This document shows positions 31,530-39,484 of a stretch of DNA of 47,518 bases, piece by piece. The position numbers were made by a program, and so were the translations under genes. Each line of letters starts with the position of its first letter. Position 1 is the first letter of the stretch. The notes below the pieces were generated by a model. The model was not told the origin of the DNA and did no database searches. It worked only from the letters and a program-made list of their open reading frames with translations. Source of the stretch: a virus. Location: the IMG/VR virus record IMGVR_UViG_3300021420_000053, positions 1-47,518 of that record. One strand, given 5' to 3'.

Positions 31530-33211
31530 GATCCGCCGCCATTGTTCGCGTCGAACTGAACCAATGTCGGACGCACGGCCGGCGGCACAGCGATCGTGCC
31601 GGGCACATAGTGCGCTGTCTGGTGCGTCGCTGCTATAAGTTCCGCCTTGTAAGAATTCGCCTGTCCGGCGACGTTCTGCGCGTCGGGCTGTCCATAGTGA
31701 GCCTTCGCGTTCGCGAGCGCCCACAAGAAGACAAGTTCAGCATCAATCGTTGTCGTGTCGGTCGGGTTTGCGAAGCTCATAAGTCCGAAATGCGCCCGGA
31801 CCCACAACCAATACGTCTGGTCCGGAGCCGGATATATTTCGATGGCACCACGGAGTTCGTACCGTGCCGGGCGCCATGGCTTCGTAATCATCGTGTACAG
31901 TTGAGGCGGGATGCCTTGAATCATTGGATACCATACGTTCCTCGAATCTTGAATACCACACCACTCGATTGTTTTGTTCGGGTCCATGGTGACCCCTTCC
32001 AACACGTTCTCATCGTTGTCTTTCAACGAGTAGAACCGCTGGCCGGGATTCACCTTCCAGCGGAAAAACCGCTTCGTGTGAAGTTGCGTATACCGCTTGT
32101 ATAAAAACGTCTGAGCGCTGATAAGGAAATCCTGAATGAGCGCCGTCATGCCGGGCGGCGGGTTAGCCGCTTGGTTTGCGAAGCCGAGGCGAATAAGCGT
32201 GCGCGTTGTCAACGCCGCAAGCGTAGAAGTCGGAATGTTGTTGTCTAGCGCGAGCGCATTGTAGTTGACCGGGTCGAACGGATTGGGGTTATCCCACGTT
32301 ATCTGCTCGTTGAAGTTGCGCGTTATAGCTACCGCAACTTCGCTCAAAGTCGCGCCAGCAGTCACCGTGCCGCCCTGCGCATAGACTTTGACTTGCAATC
32401 CGGTACAACCAGCGAGTCCTACCGGAACTGCACCATTTTGAATACCCTTGAGTTGCGTCTGTGGTAGCAGCGTGGTTGGTGTCCATGACGCGCCGCCATT
32501 GGTCGAATACGCTAGGATCAAACCACTACCATCATTGGCAGTCGAAACAACACTCCATTGAAGGTTGATGTTGTCGATATAGTAGCTTGGGTTACCGATG
32601 AACTTTATCGGGCTCCCGGAGTCTGCCGTTGCCGCGTTGACCGCGAACCAATACCGTCCGTCACCGTTCAGCGGGTAGTTCACGTTGAGCGGAACGTTGC
32701 TGAACTCGAGCGGCGGGATATTCCCGTTGTTGTCTTCCCACGCTTCCGGATCCGTCACATCTCCGTTGCCCTGCGGCGCGGTAGGCGCTGCCTGAATGGG
32801 GTTCAACGTCGTGATGGTGCCGGTCGTGAAGTCGGAGCTGACATCGGCCCACAACCACGCGGGACCATCAGTGGCCGGTACAGCAATTCCATCAATGACA
32901 GTTGTGCCAGTCGGATAGAAAGTCGCTGCGCCCTCTGAATACGTCGTGATGCCGGCGCCGCGCTGGACAGTGATCTGACTGAAGAAAGTCGCTGGTGTGC
33001 CTGCTGCCATAAGCAGGAGGAACATCGGGCTGCCTTCGGGAGTGACCAAGCCAACGGCTTCAATCGTATAGCCGAGCATTGTGTTTGGAGTGCTCAGGCC
33101 CATTGCGCCAGACAGACTAGAGTCTGTGCTGACATAGCCGATCATCGGAGTTTCCCACGTGCCCGTGAATGGGGCCGCCGCAGAGAAAGTTGATGTCACA
33201 TTGATCGGCAT
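31526..33211 (-). CDS. Head-to-tail adaptor fused to a beta-rich N-terminal domain
   Basis: 561 residues. The C-terminal 230 residues look like a head-tail adaptor (gp4/gp11 type): MTALIQDFLISAQTFLYKRY, FRWKVNPGQRFYSL and ELVFLWALANAKAHYG. The N-terminal 330 residues are beta-rich, resembling a decoration or carbohydrate-binding (LamG-like) domain (ADSGSPIKFIGNPSYYIDNI). Typical adaptors are about 200 residues, so this is an unusual fusion. Good AGGAG site before the ATG; an intrinsic terminator lies just upstream. Confidence 0.7.
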   Translation of the reverse strand: MPINVTSTFSAAAPFTGTWETPMIGYVSTDSSLSGAMGLSTPNTMLGYTIEAVGLVTPEGSPMFLLLMAAGTPATFFSQITVQRGAGITTYSEGAATFYPTGTTVIDGIAVPATDGPAWLWADVSSDFTTGTITTLNPIQAAPTAPQGNGDVTDPEAWEDNNGNIPPLEFSNVPLNVNYPLNGDGRYWFAVNAATADSGSPIKFIGNPSYYIDNINLQWSVVSTANDGSGLILAYSTNGGASWTPTTLLPQTQLKGIQNGAVPVGLAGCTGLQVKVYAQGGTVTAGATLSEVAVAITRNFNEQITWDNPNPFDPVNYNALALDNNIPTSTLAALTTRTLIRLGFANQAANPPPGMTALIQDFLISAQTFLYKRYTQLHTKRFFRWKVNPGQRFYSLKDNDENVLEGVTMDPNKTIEWCGIQDSRNVWYPMIQGIPPQLYTMITKPWRPARYELRGAIEIYPAPDQTYWLWVRAHFGLMSFANPTDTTTIDAELVFLWALANAKAHYGQPDAQNVAGQANSYKAELIAATHQTAHYVPGTIAVPPAVRPTLVQFDANNGGGS

Positions 33212-33232
33212 TTCTTGCTCCTAAACAAAAAA

Positions 33233-33258
33233 GGCCCACGAGCTTGCACCCGTGGGCC
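33233..33258 (-). terminator. Intrinsic terminator between capsid and tail genes
   Basis: On the minus strand an 8-bp stem (GGCCCACG at 33251-33258 with CGTGGGCC at 33233-33240, read in reverse complement) is followed by a run of six T. It lies between the gene at 33290 and the adaptor gene start at 33211. It probably reduces read-through from the strongly expressed capsid genes into tail genes. Confidence 0.85.
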
Positions 33259-33262
33259 CCAA

Positions 33263-33281
33263 CCTATCGTATCACGATAGG
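33263..33281. repeat. 7-bp inverted repeat beside the terminator
   Basis: CCTATCG (33263-33269) and CGATAGG (33275-33281) form a perfect palindrome with a 5-base spacer, 4 bases from the terminator stem and 8 bases from the stop of the gene at 33290. It could be a second RNA hairpin stabilising the 3' end of capsid transcripts or a protein site. Confidence 0.6.
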
Positions 33282-33289
33282 AGCCCCAC

Positions 33290-33703
33290 TCAACTCAGTA
33301 GACTGTCTGCGTCACTCGACGCACGACGACTGCGGGGTTTTCCAGTCGCCTTAACAGGGGCCTTGACCTTAGCGTCCTCAGCCTCATCGTCCTTCGCTTC
33401 GTCGATCAACTTCTGCAACATGCGCTCCCCGGTTCGGCCATTGCCGTACACGGAGATCGCGTACGGGATACCTGTCTTCGGGTCCTGCTTGTACGCATCG
33501 ATCAATCGATTGAGCTCCGTCTTCGCGTCCGGATACTCACCTTTGTTGATGAGTTTTCCTTCCGTCGGCGTAACGAACACTCCAGTCCTGGTCACGTTCC
33601 CCTCATCGAACAGAAATTCGATGAGGGGGATTTCCCAAGGCGGTACGTCGCGGCTATGGACCGTGTTCGTATCGCGTGCAATCTTCACTCTCTCGTATCG
33701 CAT
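33290..33703 (-). CDS. Hypothetical protein of the capsid module
   Basis: 137 residues with a strong GGAGG site. N-terminal alpha/beta part (EIPLIEFLFDEGNVTRTGVF), a helix (EGKLINKGEYPDAKTELNRL) and a Lys/Ala-rich disordered C-terminus (residues 105-137). Located after two capsid-type genes and just before the terminator. Possibly a head-completion or regulatory protein; not recognised. Confidence 0.75.
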   Translation of the reverse strand: MRYERVKIARDTNTVHSRDVPPWEIPLIEFLFDEGNVTRTGVFVTPTEGKLINKGEYPDAKTELNRLIDAYKQDPKTGIPYAISVYGNGRTGERMLQKLIDEAKDDEAEDAKVKAPVKATGKPRSRRASSDADSLLS

Positions 33704-33731
33704 GGGGGCCTCCTGCGAAGTTGTTGAAAAA

Positions 33732-34445
33732 TCAATTCTGCATCAATACAAGGTTCCCAGTCGCGCCCGAGGCGCAAATCCAGTCGAAGCCGAGCTGCAC
33801 CAGCACAGGAGCGCCGTACGCCAGGGTAGCGATGACTTTCCATGAGGCTGGAGTCGGTCCGAGCGGAGCACCATACGTGCCAGTGGCAAGCGTGGTGTTC
33901 TGGTCAGGTGCACCGAACAGCGTAATCGACTGCGAGGCATTGACGCCCGTGGCCGAAACGAAACCCGTATTCCAAGCGAGAACAGTGTTGTTCGGCTTGA
34001 AGGGCAGGATCGTGCCGTCCGACTGGCTGGAGAGCAAGTGGACGAACACCTGGCCGCCGAGCTGCGCGAGCGTAGTGATCGAAGCTTGCAGAACCGCCGG
34101 GGCAACACCGCCGTTGGTCGTGGTGATGTTGAACTGGTAGAAACCGAGCGAAGCCAGGTTGCCAGTAGTCGCAACAGAAGTGCCGACCACGTAGTACACA
34201 GTGTTCAACTGAGTCTGGATGGACGTGAGGCCGGCCAAACTCGTCAGGAAGCCGGAGGTACCGGCAACCGAGAACGAGACGGCAGAACCACTCGCGATCA
34301 CTACGTTGGCGCCAAACACGGCCGGCGTTCCCAGAATAGAAACGTAGGCAGCGAACGGATCACCGAACGGGACCGGAGCACGATCAGTCGGCAGATAGAT
34401 CATTGCCGGCGTGGTGATGCTGGCAGTCATAAGTAAGCATTGCAT
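33732..34445 (-). CDS. Probable capsid-associated structural protein
   Basis: 237 residues from ATG 34445 (AGAGGAAA upstream). Low in charge, rich in Ala, Thr, Val and Gly, with repeated beta strands (VVIASGSAVSFSVAGTSGFL). It immediately follows the major capsid gene (28-base gap), the usual place for a decoration or minor capsid protein. Same compositional type as the proteins at 19561 and 20244. Confidence 0.7.
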   Translation of the reverse strand: MQCLLMTASITTPAMIYLPTDRAPVPFGDPFAAYVSILGTPAVFGANVVIASGSAVSFSVAGTSGFLTSLAGLTSIQTQLNTVYYVVGTSVATTGNLASLGFYQFNITTTNGGVAPAVLQASITTLAQLGGQVFVHLLSSQSDGTILPFKPNNTVLAWNTGFVSATGVNASQSITLFGAPDQNTTLATGTYGAPLGPTPASWKVIATLAYGAPVLVQLGFDWICASGATGNLVLMQN

Positions 34446-34473
34446 GTGAATTTCCTCTGATGTTCGGTGACGG

Positions 34474-35544
34474 TTACTGGATGCTCAGAACAGCGTGCGA
34501 ATTGCGCTTGCCGGTCGTGAGGGCCGCCTTCGCCGTAAGCGCGAAGTAGTGAACATAGCGATCGTACACACGCGGAGGCGTGCGATTGATCATCCAGTGT
34601 CCTTGGATCGGGCGCAGCTTCAGGAACTTCGTGTTCAAGAAGTAGCAACGCTTCTCCCAAGGGATCGTCGGGCTGTAGAGACCATCGAGCACCGTCATTA
34701 CAGGGTCCCAGATGATTTCGACATTCTTGAAGTACATTCCGGTCCGGATGCCTTCGCCGACAGACGAATCGAGCTTCGTCGGCTCGGCGTCATCCTTCAT
34801 GTACACCGTGCGGTTGATGGTGTTCTTCGCATCGAGGCGGTACGCGTCGAGGAAGAGTTCGCCAACCAGGATGTAGTTCGGGGCCATTCCGCCGTAGCGA
34901 GTGCAATCGCGCCACGCGATCTCCATTTGCTGGGTCAGGTTGCCGGCGGTCGACGTGCTGATGCCCGTGATCGACGTATTCTGCCACCAAGTATAAATCG
35001 ATTGGTCGAGGCCACCGACAACCGCGGAAACGGTCGGCGTGGTTGAGACCAACAGGTCGAGGCCGGGGATGTTCGTGGTCGACTGCGTGCCGTCCAAGTG
35101 CAGCATGTAGTCAAAGTTCTCTTGGAAACCGAGCTTCAGAGTCTCCGCATTCTCTTGCAGGAGGTTCGTGAGCTGTACCTTCTCAGATTCGGTCGGGACG
35201 CTGGACTTGTCGTCCGTCATCACTATGCCGTTCTGAGTCAGTTCGTCTTCGTTCAAGCCGAAGCCGTCGTGGAAGCTGCCCCACGTATACTTGGCTTGCT
35301 GCAGGGTGCGCTTACGGTTGTAAGTGACCTGAGTGTCGCCGAAGTACGACTGAAAATTCGAGTCGTTGCTGTAGCGGAGCTGTTCCACCACATACTGAAG
35401 ACCGCCGACGTACGGCTTCTTCTCTTCCATCAGCTTTTTGATAAGCGGACGGGCAATGTTGACTTGATCGATCGGGTCGTTCCGAAGAAAATAATTTATG
35501 GCCGCGTTGCCGGCGTAAGCGAGCTGCTCGGATGTAAATGGCAA
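34474..35544 (-). CDS. Major capsid protein
   Basis: 356 residues if started at TTG 35544, where AGAGG lies 9-10 bases upstream; the open frame extends to another TTG at 35592, but that adds a non-family-like hydrophobic extension. It begins (M)PFTSEQLAYAGNAAINYFLR and continues with IARPLIKKLMEEKKPYVGGL, the N-terminal signature of a coat protein group found in many podoviruses; later YGGMAPNYILVGELFLDAYR is a conserved core strand-helix. Predicted HK97 fold. Preceded by its own promoter candidate and a hairpin covering its ribosome binding site. Confidence 0.88.
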   Translation of the reverse strand: MPFTSEQLAYAGNAAINYFLRNDPIDQVNIARPLIKKLMEEKKPYVGGLQYVVEQLRYSNDSNFQSYFGDTQVTYNRKRTLQQAKYTWGSFHDGFGLNEDELTQNGIVMTDDKSSVPTESEKVQLTNLLQENAETLKLGFQENFDYMLHLDGTQSTTNIPGLDLLVSTTPTVSAVVGGLDQSIYTWWQNTSITGISTSTAGNLTQQMEIAWRDCTRYGGMAPNYILVGELFLDAYRLDAKNTINRTVYMKDDAEPTKLDSSVGEGIRTGMYFKNVEIIWDPVMTVLDGLYSPTIPWEKRCYFLNTKFLKLRPIQGHWMINRTPPRVYDRYVHYFALTAKAALTTGKRNSHAVLSIQ

Positions 35545-35555
35545 AGGTGCAAATA

Positions 35556-35596
35556 CCTCTTGGTAAATAGAAAAACAAAATGTTCTTCCCAAGAGG
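35556..35596 (-). promoter_or_regulatory. Hairpin that buries the capsid gene ribosome binding site
   Basis: Perfect 8-bp inverted repeat CCTCTTGG (35589-35596 in minus-strand reading) with CCAAGAGG (35556-35563), loop 25 bases. The distal arm contains the AGAGG that would serve the TTG start at 35544. In the RNA the site is paired, so translation of the most abundant virion protein may be controlled or the mRNA end stabilised. Confidence 0.6.
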
Positions 35597-35662
35597 CCGT
35601 TTGGAATTCAGGGTTGCCGATTCCCTTTCAAGTTCACGACTACAGCCATTAATGCTGCCGAT

Positions 35663-35690
35663 GTTAAACCATAGTGGATTAGGAAGTCAA
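35663..35690 (-). promoter_or_regulatory. Sigma-70-like promoter for the capsid gene
   Basis: Minus strand TTGACT (35685-35690), 16-base spacer, TTTAAC (35663-35668). Five of six bases match in the -35 and four of six in the -10. It overlaps the 3' end of the endonuclease gene and would start transcription near 35656, giving a leader of about 110 bases with the hairpin above. Confidence 0.5.
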
Positions 35691-36212
35691 ATTATGGGTC
35701 TCAAGGTAGACGGCTGCCGCGCGCAGCTGAGCAGGATCATCCTTCATCATGCCTATGGCCATATTGCAGCTATTGCAAAGAAGCGCACGAATTTTTCCCG
35801 TTGCGTGATCGTGGTCGACTGGAAACGCCCCGCGGCCGCCGGGTTCAGTCGTCTTGCAGATGGCACACTTCCCCTCTTGCGCTTCTAGCATCTCGTGATA
35901 CTTCTCCCATGTGATGTTGTACTTGGTACGCAATACCCAAGTACGGAAACCTTGCTTTACTCTTTCCGGATGCTTAGCGGCATACCGCCGCGCTATGGCG
36001 CGAGCATGTTGCGCTCGACGTTCTGGATTCTTTTCACCCCATACGCGGGTGCGTTCGACTGCCGCAGCACGCTGCTCTGGCGTATATTGCCGCGGGTTCC
36101 GGGATAATGATTCCGCGTTTAGTTGGCGAACGTGTTCAGGGTGAGCTTTCTTCCAAGCGCGAACCCGCTCTCGGTCACGCGCTAGTTGTTCAGGGGTTTT
36201 CATACCCTGCAT
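35679..36212 (-). CDS. Endonuclease VII-like HNH protein inserted before the capsid gene
   Basis: 177 residues. The C-terminal domain is a recombination endonuclease VII (treble-clef HNH): CAIC at 116-119, VDHDH at 132-136 and CNSC at 146-149, giving the zinc knuckle and catalytic Asp/His. The N-terminal 100 residues are helical Arg-rich repeats (ERTRVWGEKNPERRAQHARA) that probably grip DNA. Such genes often act as homing endonucleases in phages. It sits between two capsid genes, has no good ribosome binding site and carries a second Met (36203) as an alternative start. Confidence 0.85.
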   Translation of the reverse strand: MQGMKTPEQLARDRERVRAWKKAHPEHVRQLNAESLSRNPRQYTPEQRAAAVERTRVWGEKNPERRAQHARAIARRYAAKHPERVKQGFRTWVLRTKYNITWEKYHEMLEAQEGKCAICKTTEPGGRGAFPVDHDHATGKIRALLCNSCNMAIGMMKDDPAQLRAAAVYLETHNLTS

Positions 36213-36239
36213 ACTAGCGCGTTACCTGCGTAGTATCAA

Positions 36240-36704
36240 CTATTCGTCCCGCTCACCGTCGTCTCCGCCGCCGCGCGGCGCCGGAGCCTTACCCTTACCT
36301 TCACCGCGGCCCTTGCCGCCGGCTCCACGTGAGAGCGCCTTGTCCATCTCAGCTTTCATGCCTTTCTTCTGACTCTCTTCGCTCGCGCCGTCGATACCGT
36401 CTTGCGCGATGTCCATCTTGTGGAAGTGCAGTGCCATGGTGCGTTTCGTGTTGCCTTCGCCACCCTTAGCCTTGCCACCGCTCGGCGGGCCGTCTTCACC
36501 CTCGCTGTACGCGCCAACGTGTACGAGCGAATGTACCTTTATTTTGCTGCCGATCGGCGGCATTTTGCCCTTGAACAACTTCTTGATGTGATGCGCTTCC
36601 AAATGCATCACGGGCGGAGATTCATGCTCTGCGCCTGCGCCCGGCGCTTTCCCGCCGCTCGGCGCCCGAGCGCCGTCTTCATGATTCGGACCAACAATTG
36701 CCAT
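36240..36704 (-). CDS. Capsid staple/stabilising-like protein
   Basis: 154 residues. The core MHLEAHHIKKLFKGKMPPIG with SKIKVHSLVHVGAYSEGEDG and later MALHFHKMDI resembles phage capsid-staple (stabilisation) proteins that tie capsomers together. Flanking segments are Gly/Lys/Ala-rich and disordered (residues 1-30 and 110-154). Located just before the major capsid gene except for the endonuclease insertion, which fits a head role. Confidence 0.65.
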   Translation of the reverse strand: MAIVGPNHEDGARAPSGGKAPGAGAEHESPPVMHLEAHHIKKLFKGKMPPIGSKIKVHSLVHVGAYSEGEDGPPSGGKAKGGEGNTKRTMALHFHKMDIAQDGIDGASEESQKKGMKAEMDKALSRGAGGKGRGEGKGKAPAPRGGGDDGERDE

Positions 36705-36714
36705 GTCTCTACTC

Positions 36715-37590
36715 CTAGTATCCGGTCATCGCCAAACGCTTCTCTAACAGATTCGCATCGCCCAGTCTACCATTAGCTTTGTGAATACGCACGGCGACTT
36801 CGTACCGGGACCAAATGAACTGCCGGATCATGTTCGAAATGTCCGATTTGAGCTTCATCACTTCCTCCGGCTTACAGAGCGCTAGCGGCTGGTTGAAGAT
36901 GTCATGAGCCAAGTACTCGAGGCCCCAACGGTAGTTGTCGAAGTCTGTCAAACACTGCATATCGCCGAGTTTCATGCGTCCGCCGACCGGATGGTTGGTG
37001 ATGTTCCGGTAGTACGGGGTCTTCGCGAAGTGGACCGGGAACCGGCATGCCGCATGGGCCAAGTCCGTGAAACACCAGTATGCTGCGGTGCGTGGCTGCA
37101 AAATGTCCGCCAAACCCTCTCTTCGGTAGATCGCATGTTCGGGCCATACGTGTTTCCCGATAATGAAGTTCCACAACCCGTCCGCGGTTGAGAACGTCTC
37201 ATCCGCCGCCGGATAGAACGCTTCCCAGTTCGCCTGCTGGTTGACTTCGTCGTACAACTGGCACGGTGCGTAGTAGATCCCAACCGATGGGTTTGCCTCC
37301 AAGTAATCGATACCCTTCTGCACCTGATCCGGCAATAGATAGTCATCGTCTCCAAGGAACACGCAATATTTGGTGCTGGCGGCGAGCAGTGCTGTACGCA
37401 TGTTCGGGAACGCACCAATGTTCTGCGGTTGGCGTAGATAGCGCACGCCCTCGGGACGCAGCGTCGACTTGCCGTTATCCGAGATGATGATTTTTTGCTC
37501 CGGGCCGAAACCCTCACGCGTCTTGTTCAACGTCCACGCAAGGAATGGGTCCCGCTCGAACGTCGGGATACAGATGGTCAAGTCTTTCAT
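36715..37590 (-). CDS. GT-A fold glycosyltransferase (family 2 type)
   Basis: 291 residues from ATG 37590 (GAAGG upstream); the frame runs further, but only into the next gene. Starts MKDLTICIPTFERDPFLAWT, the GT2 nucleotide-binding strand-helix, and has the metal-binding acidic triad LGDDDYLLPD at 79-88. The C-terminal half (ITNHPVGGRMKLGDMQCLTD) would bind the acceptor. It transfers a sugar from a nucleotide sugar; the target is unknown. Adjacent to a second glycosyltransferase and inside the head gene cluster, so virion protein modification is the leading idea. Confidence 0.85.
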   Translation of the reverse strand: MKDLTICIPTFERDPFLAWTLNKTREGFGPEQKIIISDNGKSTLRPEGVRYLRQPQNIGAFPNMRTALLAASTKYCVFLGDDDYLLPDQVQKGIDYLEANPSVGIYYAPCQLYDEVNQQANWEAFYPAADETFSTADGLWNFIIGKHVWPEHAIYRREGLADILQPRTAAYWCFTDLAHAACRFPVHFAKTPYYRNITNHPVGGRMKLGDMQCLTDFDNYRWGLEYLAHDIFNQPLALCKPEEVMKLKSDISNMIRQFIWSRYEVAVRIHKANGRLGDANLLEKRLAMTGY

Positions 37591-38360
37591 GGTGTGGCCT
37601 TCAGAAGTTCTTTCAGCGCGGGGTTTTCTTCTAGCGTTTGCGGTCTTGGCAGAAGATGCTGCTTCGGGTTGGCATTCGCCATGGCACCTGACGGCTGATT
37701 CGCCGCATTGACGGGTTGTGGATCGGCGGTACGGCCATCGTGGTTCAAACGAATGCCGCAGTTGATCCAAGGTTGGATGCCGGCCAAGTACACGAGATTC
37801 GAAAACGAGTAGTCCTCGGAGAGTAGATTGTCGAGCGCGATCATACCGAAGAAGTAATGGCCAAAAGTCCCTTGACCATAGCGCCTGATAAACGGCGTCC
37901 CGTCTTCATTTTTAGCAGCATCGAGTGTAGTGAACACACTACGCTCAATTTTCAAGAAACCGCCTGGTACGAACCGCGCTTCAAGCATTCCCTCTTTCGG
38001 GATCTCTTCAAGGTCCAGTTGGCGCCCTTCGTTGTTGCGGCAGAACGGCACTGGAGGCTGGCATTTGTCTGTGTACAACCCGCTGACGAATTGCTCATCA
38101 GTGTGGATGAGGTCCTGCAGGTGCTGGCGGGTGAATCCGATATCGCTGTCGATACAGATGAGCGTATCAAACTGGGGGTGCCGGATGAACTCGTTCACAA
38201 GAACGTTACGCGCGACGTAGATGTCCGACTGCCCTGCCATCGGAAGCCAACCGCCGTGCAACCCTTGGGATTGCATCAGTCCCGCCGTGTAGAGTGTGAC
38301 AGTCTGGTTGCCTCGGATCGGTGTTGCGATGAGGACTTTGCTGTAGTCGACCTTTTTCAT
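37587..38360 (-). CDS. Second GT-A type glycosyltransferase
   Basis: 257 residues. Begins MKKVDYSKVLIATPIRGNQT, then a helix containing SQGLHGGWLP and LICIDSDIGFTRQHLQDLI with the DSD (DxD-type) metal site at 71-73. A later GGFLKIERSVF and FGHYFFGMIALDNLLSEDY supply the acceptor-side helix and acidic residues seen in ANP1/Mnn9-like phage glycosyltransferases. The C-terminal 40 residues are Asn/Pro/Gln-rich and disordered. Coupled by ATGA to the scaffold gene and to the first glycosyltransferase. Confidence 0.8.
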   Translation of the reverse strand: MKKVDYSKVLIATPIRGNQTVTLYTAGLMQSQGLHGGWLPMAGQSDIYVARNVLVNEFIRHPQFDTLICIDSDIGFTRQHLQDLIHTDEQFVSGLYTDKCQPPVPFCRNNEGRQLDLEEIPKEGMLEARFVPGGFLKIERSVFTTLDAAKNEDGTPFIRRYGQGTFGHYFFGMIALDNLLSEDYSFSNLVYLAGIQPWINCGIRLNHDGRTADPQPVNAANQPSGAMANANPKQHLLPRPQTLEENPALKELLKATP

Positions 38361-39460
38361 TTGTTCATTCCTGCTAGTGCTGCGTTCATTGCTTCAAGTG
38401 CGTTGCTAGGCTGTTTCGCTTGGCCGCCGGCCGGCTGTTTGCCGGCACGTAACGGCTGATTTGCCGGAACTATCGGCTTCGTTGCCGCGGGCGCACCGAT
38501 TCGGACGTTGCGATAGGCTTCTGAGAACTTCTCCTTCCACTGCGACGGGCGGATGATGTATTTGCCATCCGAGCCGCGCCGGAAGAGAGGCTGCAACGCT
38601 GCTACCACTATATCTTTCTTCGCCGCATAACTCGGGTCGCTCGCCGCGAGGTTGTTTCCAAGCTCCGTGAGCGCTGCCCTGCCGTCCGCAAGCTCTTTAG
38701 CCTCCGCTGCCGTAGCTTGCTCAGCTGTCGTCTGCTGCGTCGTCAGTTCCTGCCGGAACTGTTGTCCATTCCGAGTGCGGGCGATCTCTTTCGCGTATTC
38801 CTGAGTGATCTGCTTCGATTGGACGGCGGCGGCAAGGTCCGCATGACCTTTGAGCGGGTCAGCAATGCTGCGGTCCTTACCCAAAAGAAGCGCACACCGT
38901 TCAGCAACCTGTTCCACCAGTTCATATGCCTTCTCCAACTGGGCGGCGTCGCCTTTGATGCCGTTGTTGAACAGCGACAGCCACGAGAGTGTCTCGCCGT
39001 ACTGCGCGGGTGTGGTGCCCGTCGCCTCGACGCCCTTCACCAAGAAATCAAAGTCCGTTTTGTACTGGTCACGTTCCGATGTAAGGGTCTTCGCCGTATC
39101 AATCAGTGATCGAATGCGCTCCGAAGTGTCCTTCTTAAGATTCTCTGGGATCGGATCGTTGATCGGGTCTTTCTTCGCAGGCTCCTTGGACGCCGCTGTG
39201 GTGAGAGTGCCGTCCGTTTCTGTGGCCGGTTCTTTTTTCTTGAAAGTGCCGTCAGCATTGCGGTCAGAGCTCCGCGCTTCGGCTTCTTCGTCCGTTTCTG
39301 TATCTGGTTCACCCTCTTCAGCGGGTAATTCCTCTTCACCCTCTTCAGCGGGTAGCTCCTCTTCGGTAATCTCCGGTTCAGGAGTCTCAGATTCAGGCGC
39401 TATCAAGTCGCCGAGCGCGGCATTCATTTCGTCAATAACGGTTTTCTCTTCAGGTGGCAT
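38357..39460 (-). CDS. Scaffolding protein
   Basis: 367 residues. The N-terminus is very acidic with a repeated 9-residue unit (ELPAEEGEE twice, residues about 34-52, from a 27-bp direct repeat at 39311-39364). A long helical middle follows (IRSLIDTAKTLTSERDQYKT), then a basic C-terminal region (PLRAGKQPAGGQAKQPSNAL) that may contact coat protein. Composition, length and position between portal and capsid genes are those of podovirus scaffolds. Confidence 0.8.
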   Translation of the reverse strand: MPPEEKTVIDEMNAALGDLIAPESETPEPEITEEELPAEEGEEELPAEEGEPDTETDEEAEARSSDRNADGTFKKKEPATETDGTLTTAASKEPAKKDPINDPIPENLKKDTSERIRSLIDTAKTLTSERDQYKTDFDFLVKGVEATGTTPAQYGETLSWLSLFNNGIKGDAAQLEKAYELVEQVAERCALLLGKDRSIADPLKGHADLAAAVQSKQITQEYAKEIARTRNGQQFRQELTTQQTTAEQATAAEAKELADGRAALTELGNNLAASDPSYAAKKDIVVAALQPLFRRGSDGKYIIRPSQWKEKFSEAYRNVRIGAPAATKPIVPANQPLRAGKQPAGGQAKQPSNALEAMNAALAGMNK

Positions 39461-39484
39461 GGGGCTCTCTATCGTGTTGTTGAA

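Noticed and set aside
33868-33882. Second minus-strand sigma-54-like match (TGGCACGTATGGTGC)
   Set aside because: The GG-N10-GC spacing is right, but it lies inside a coding gene and could be chance; there is no regulatory context.
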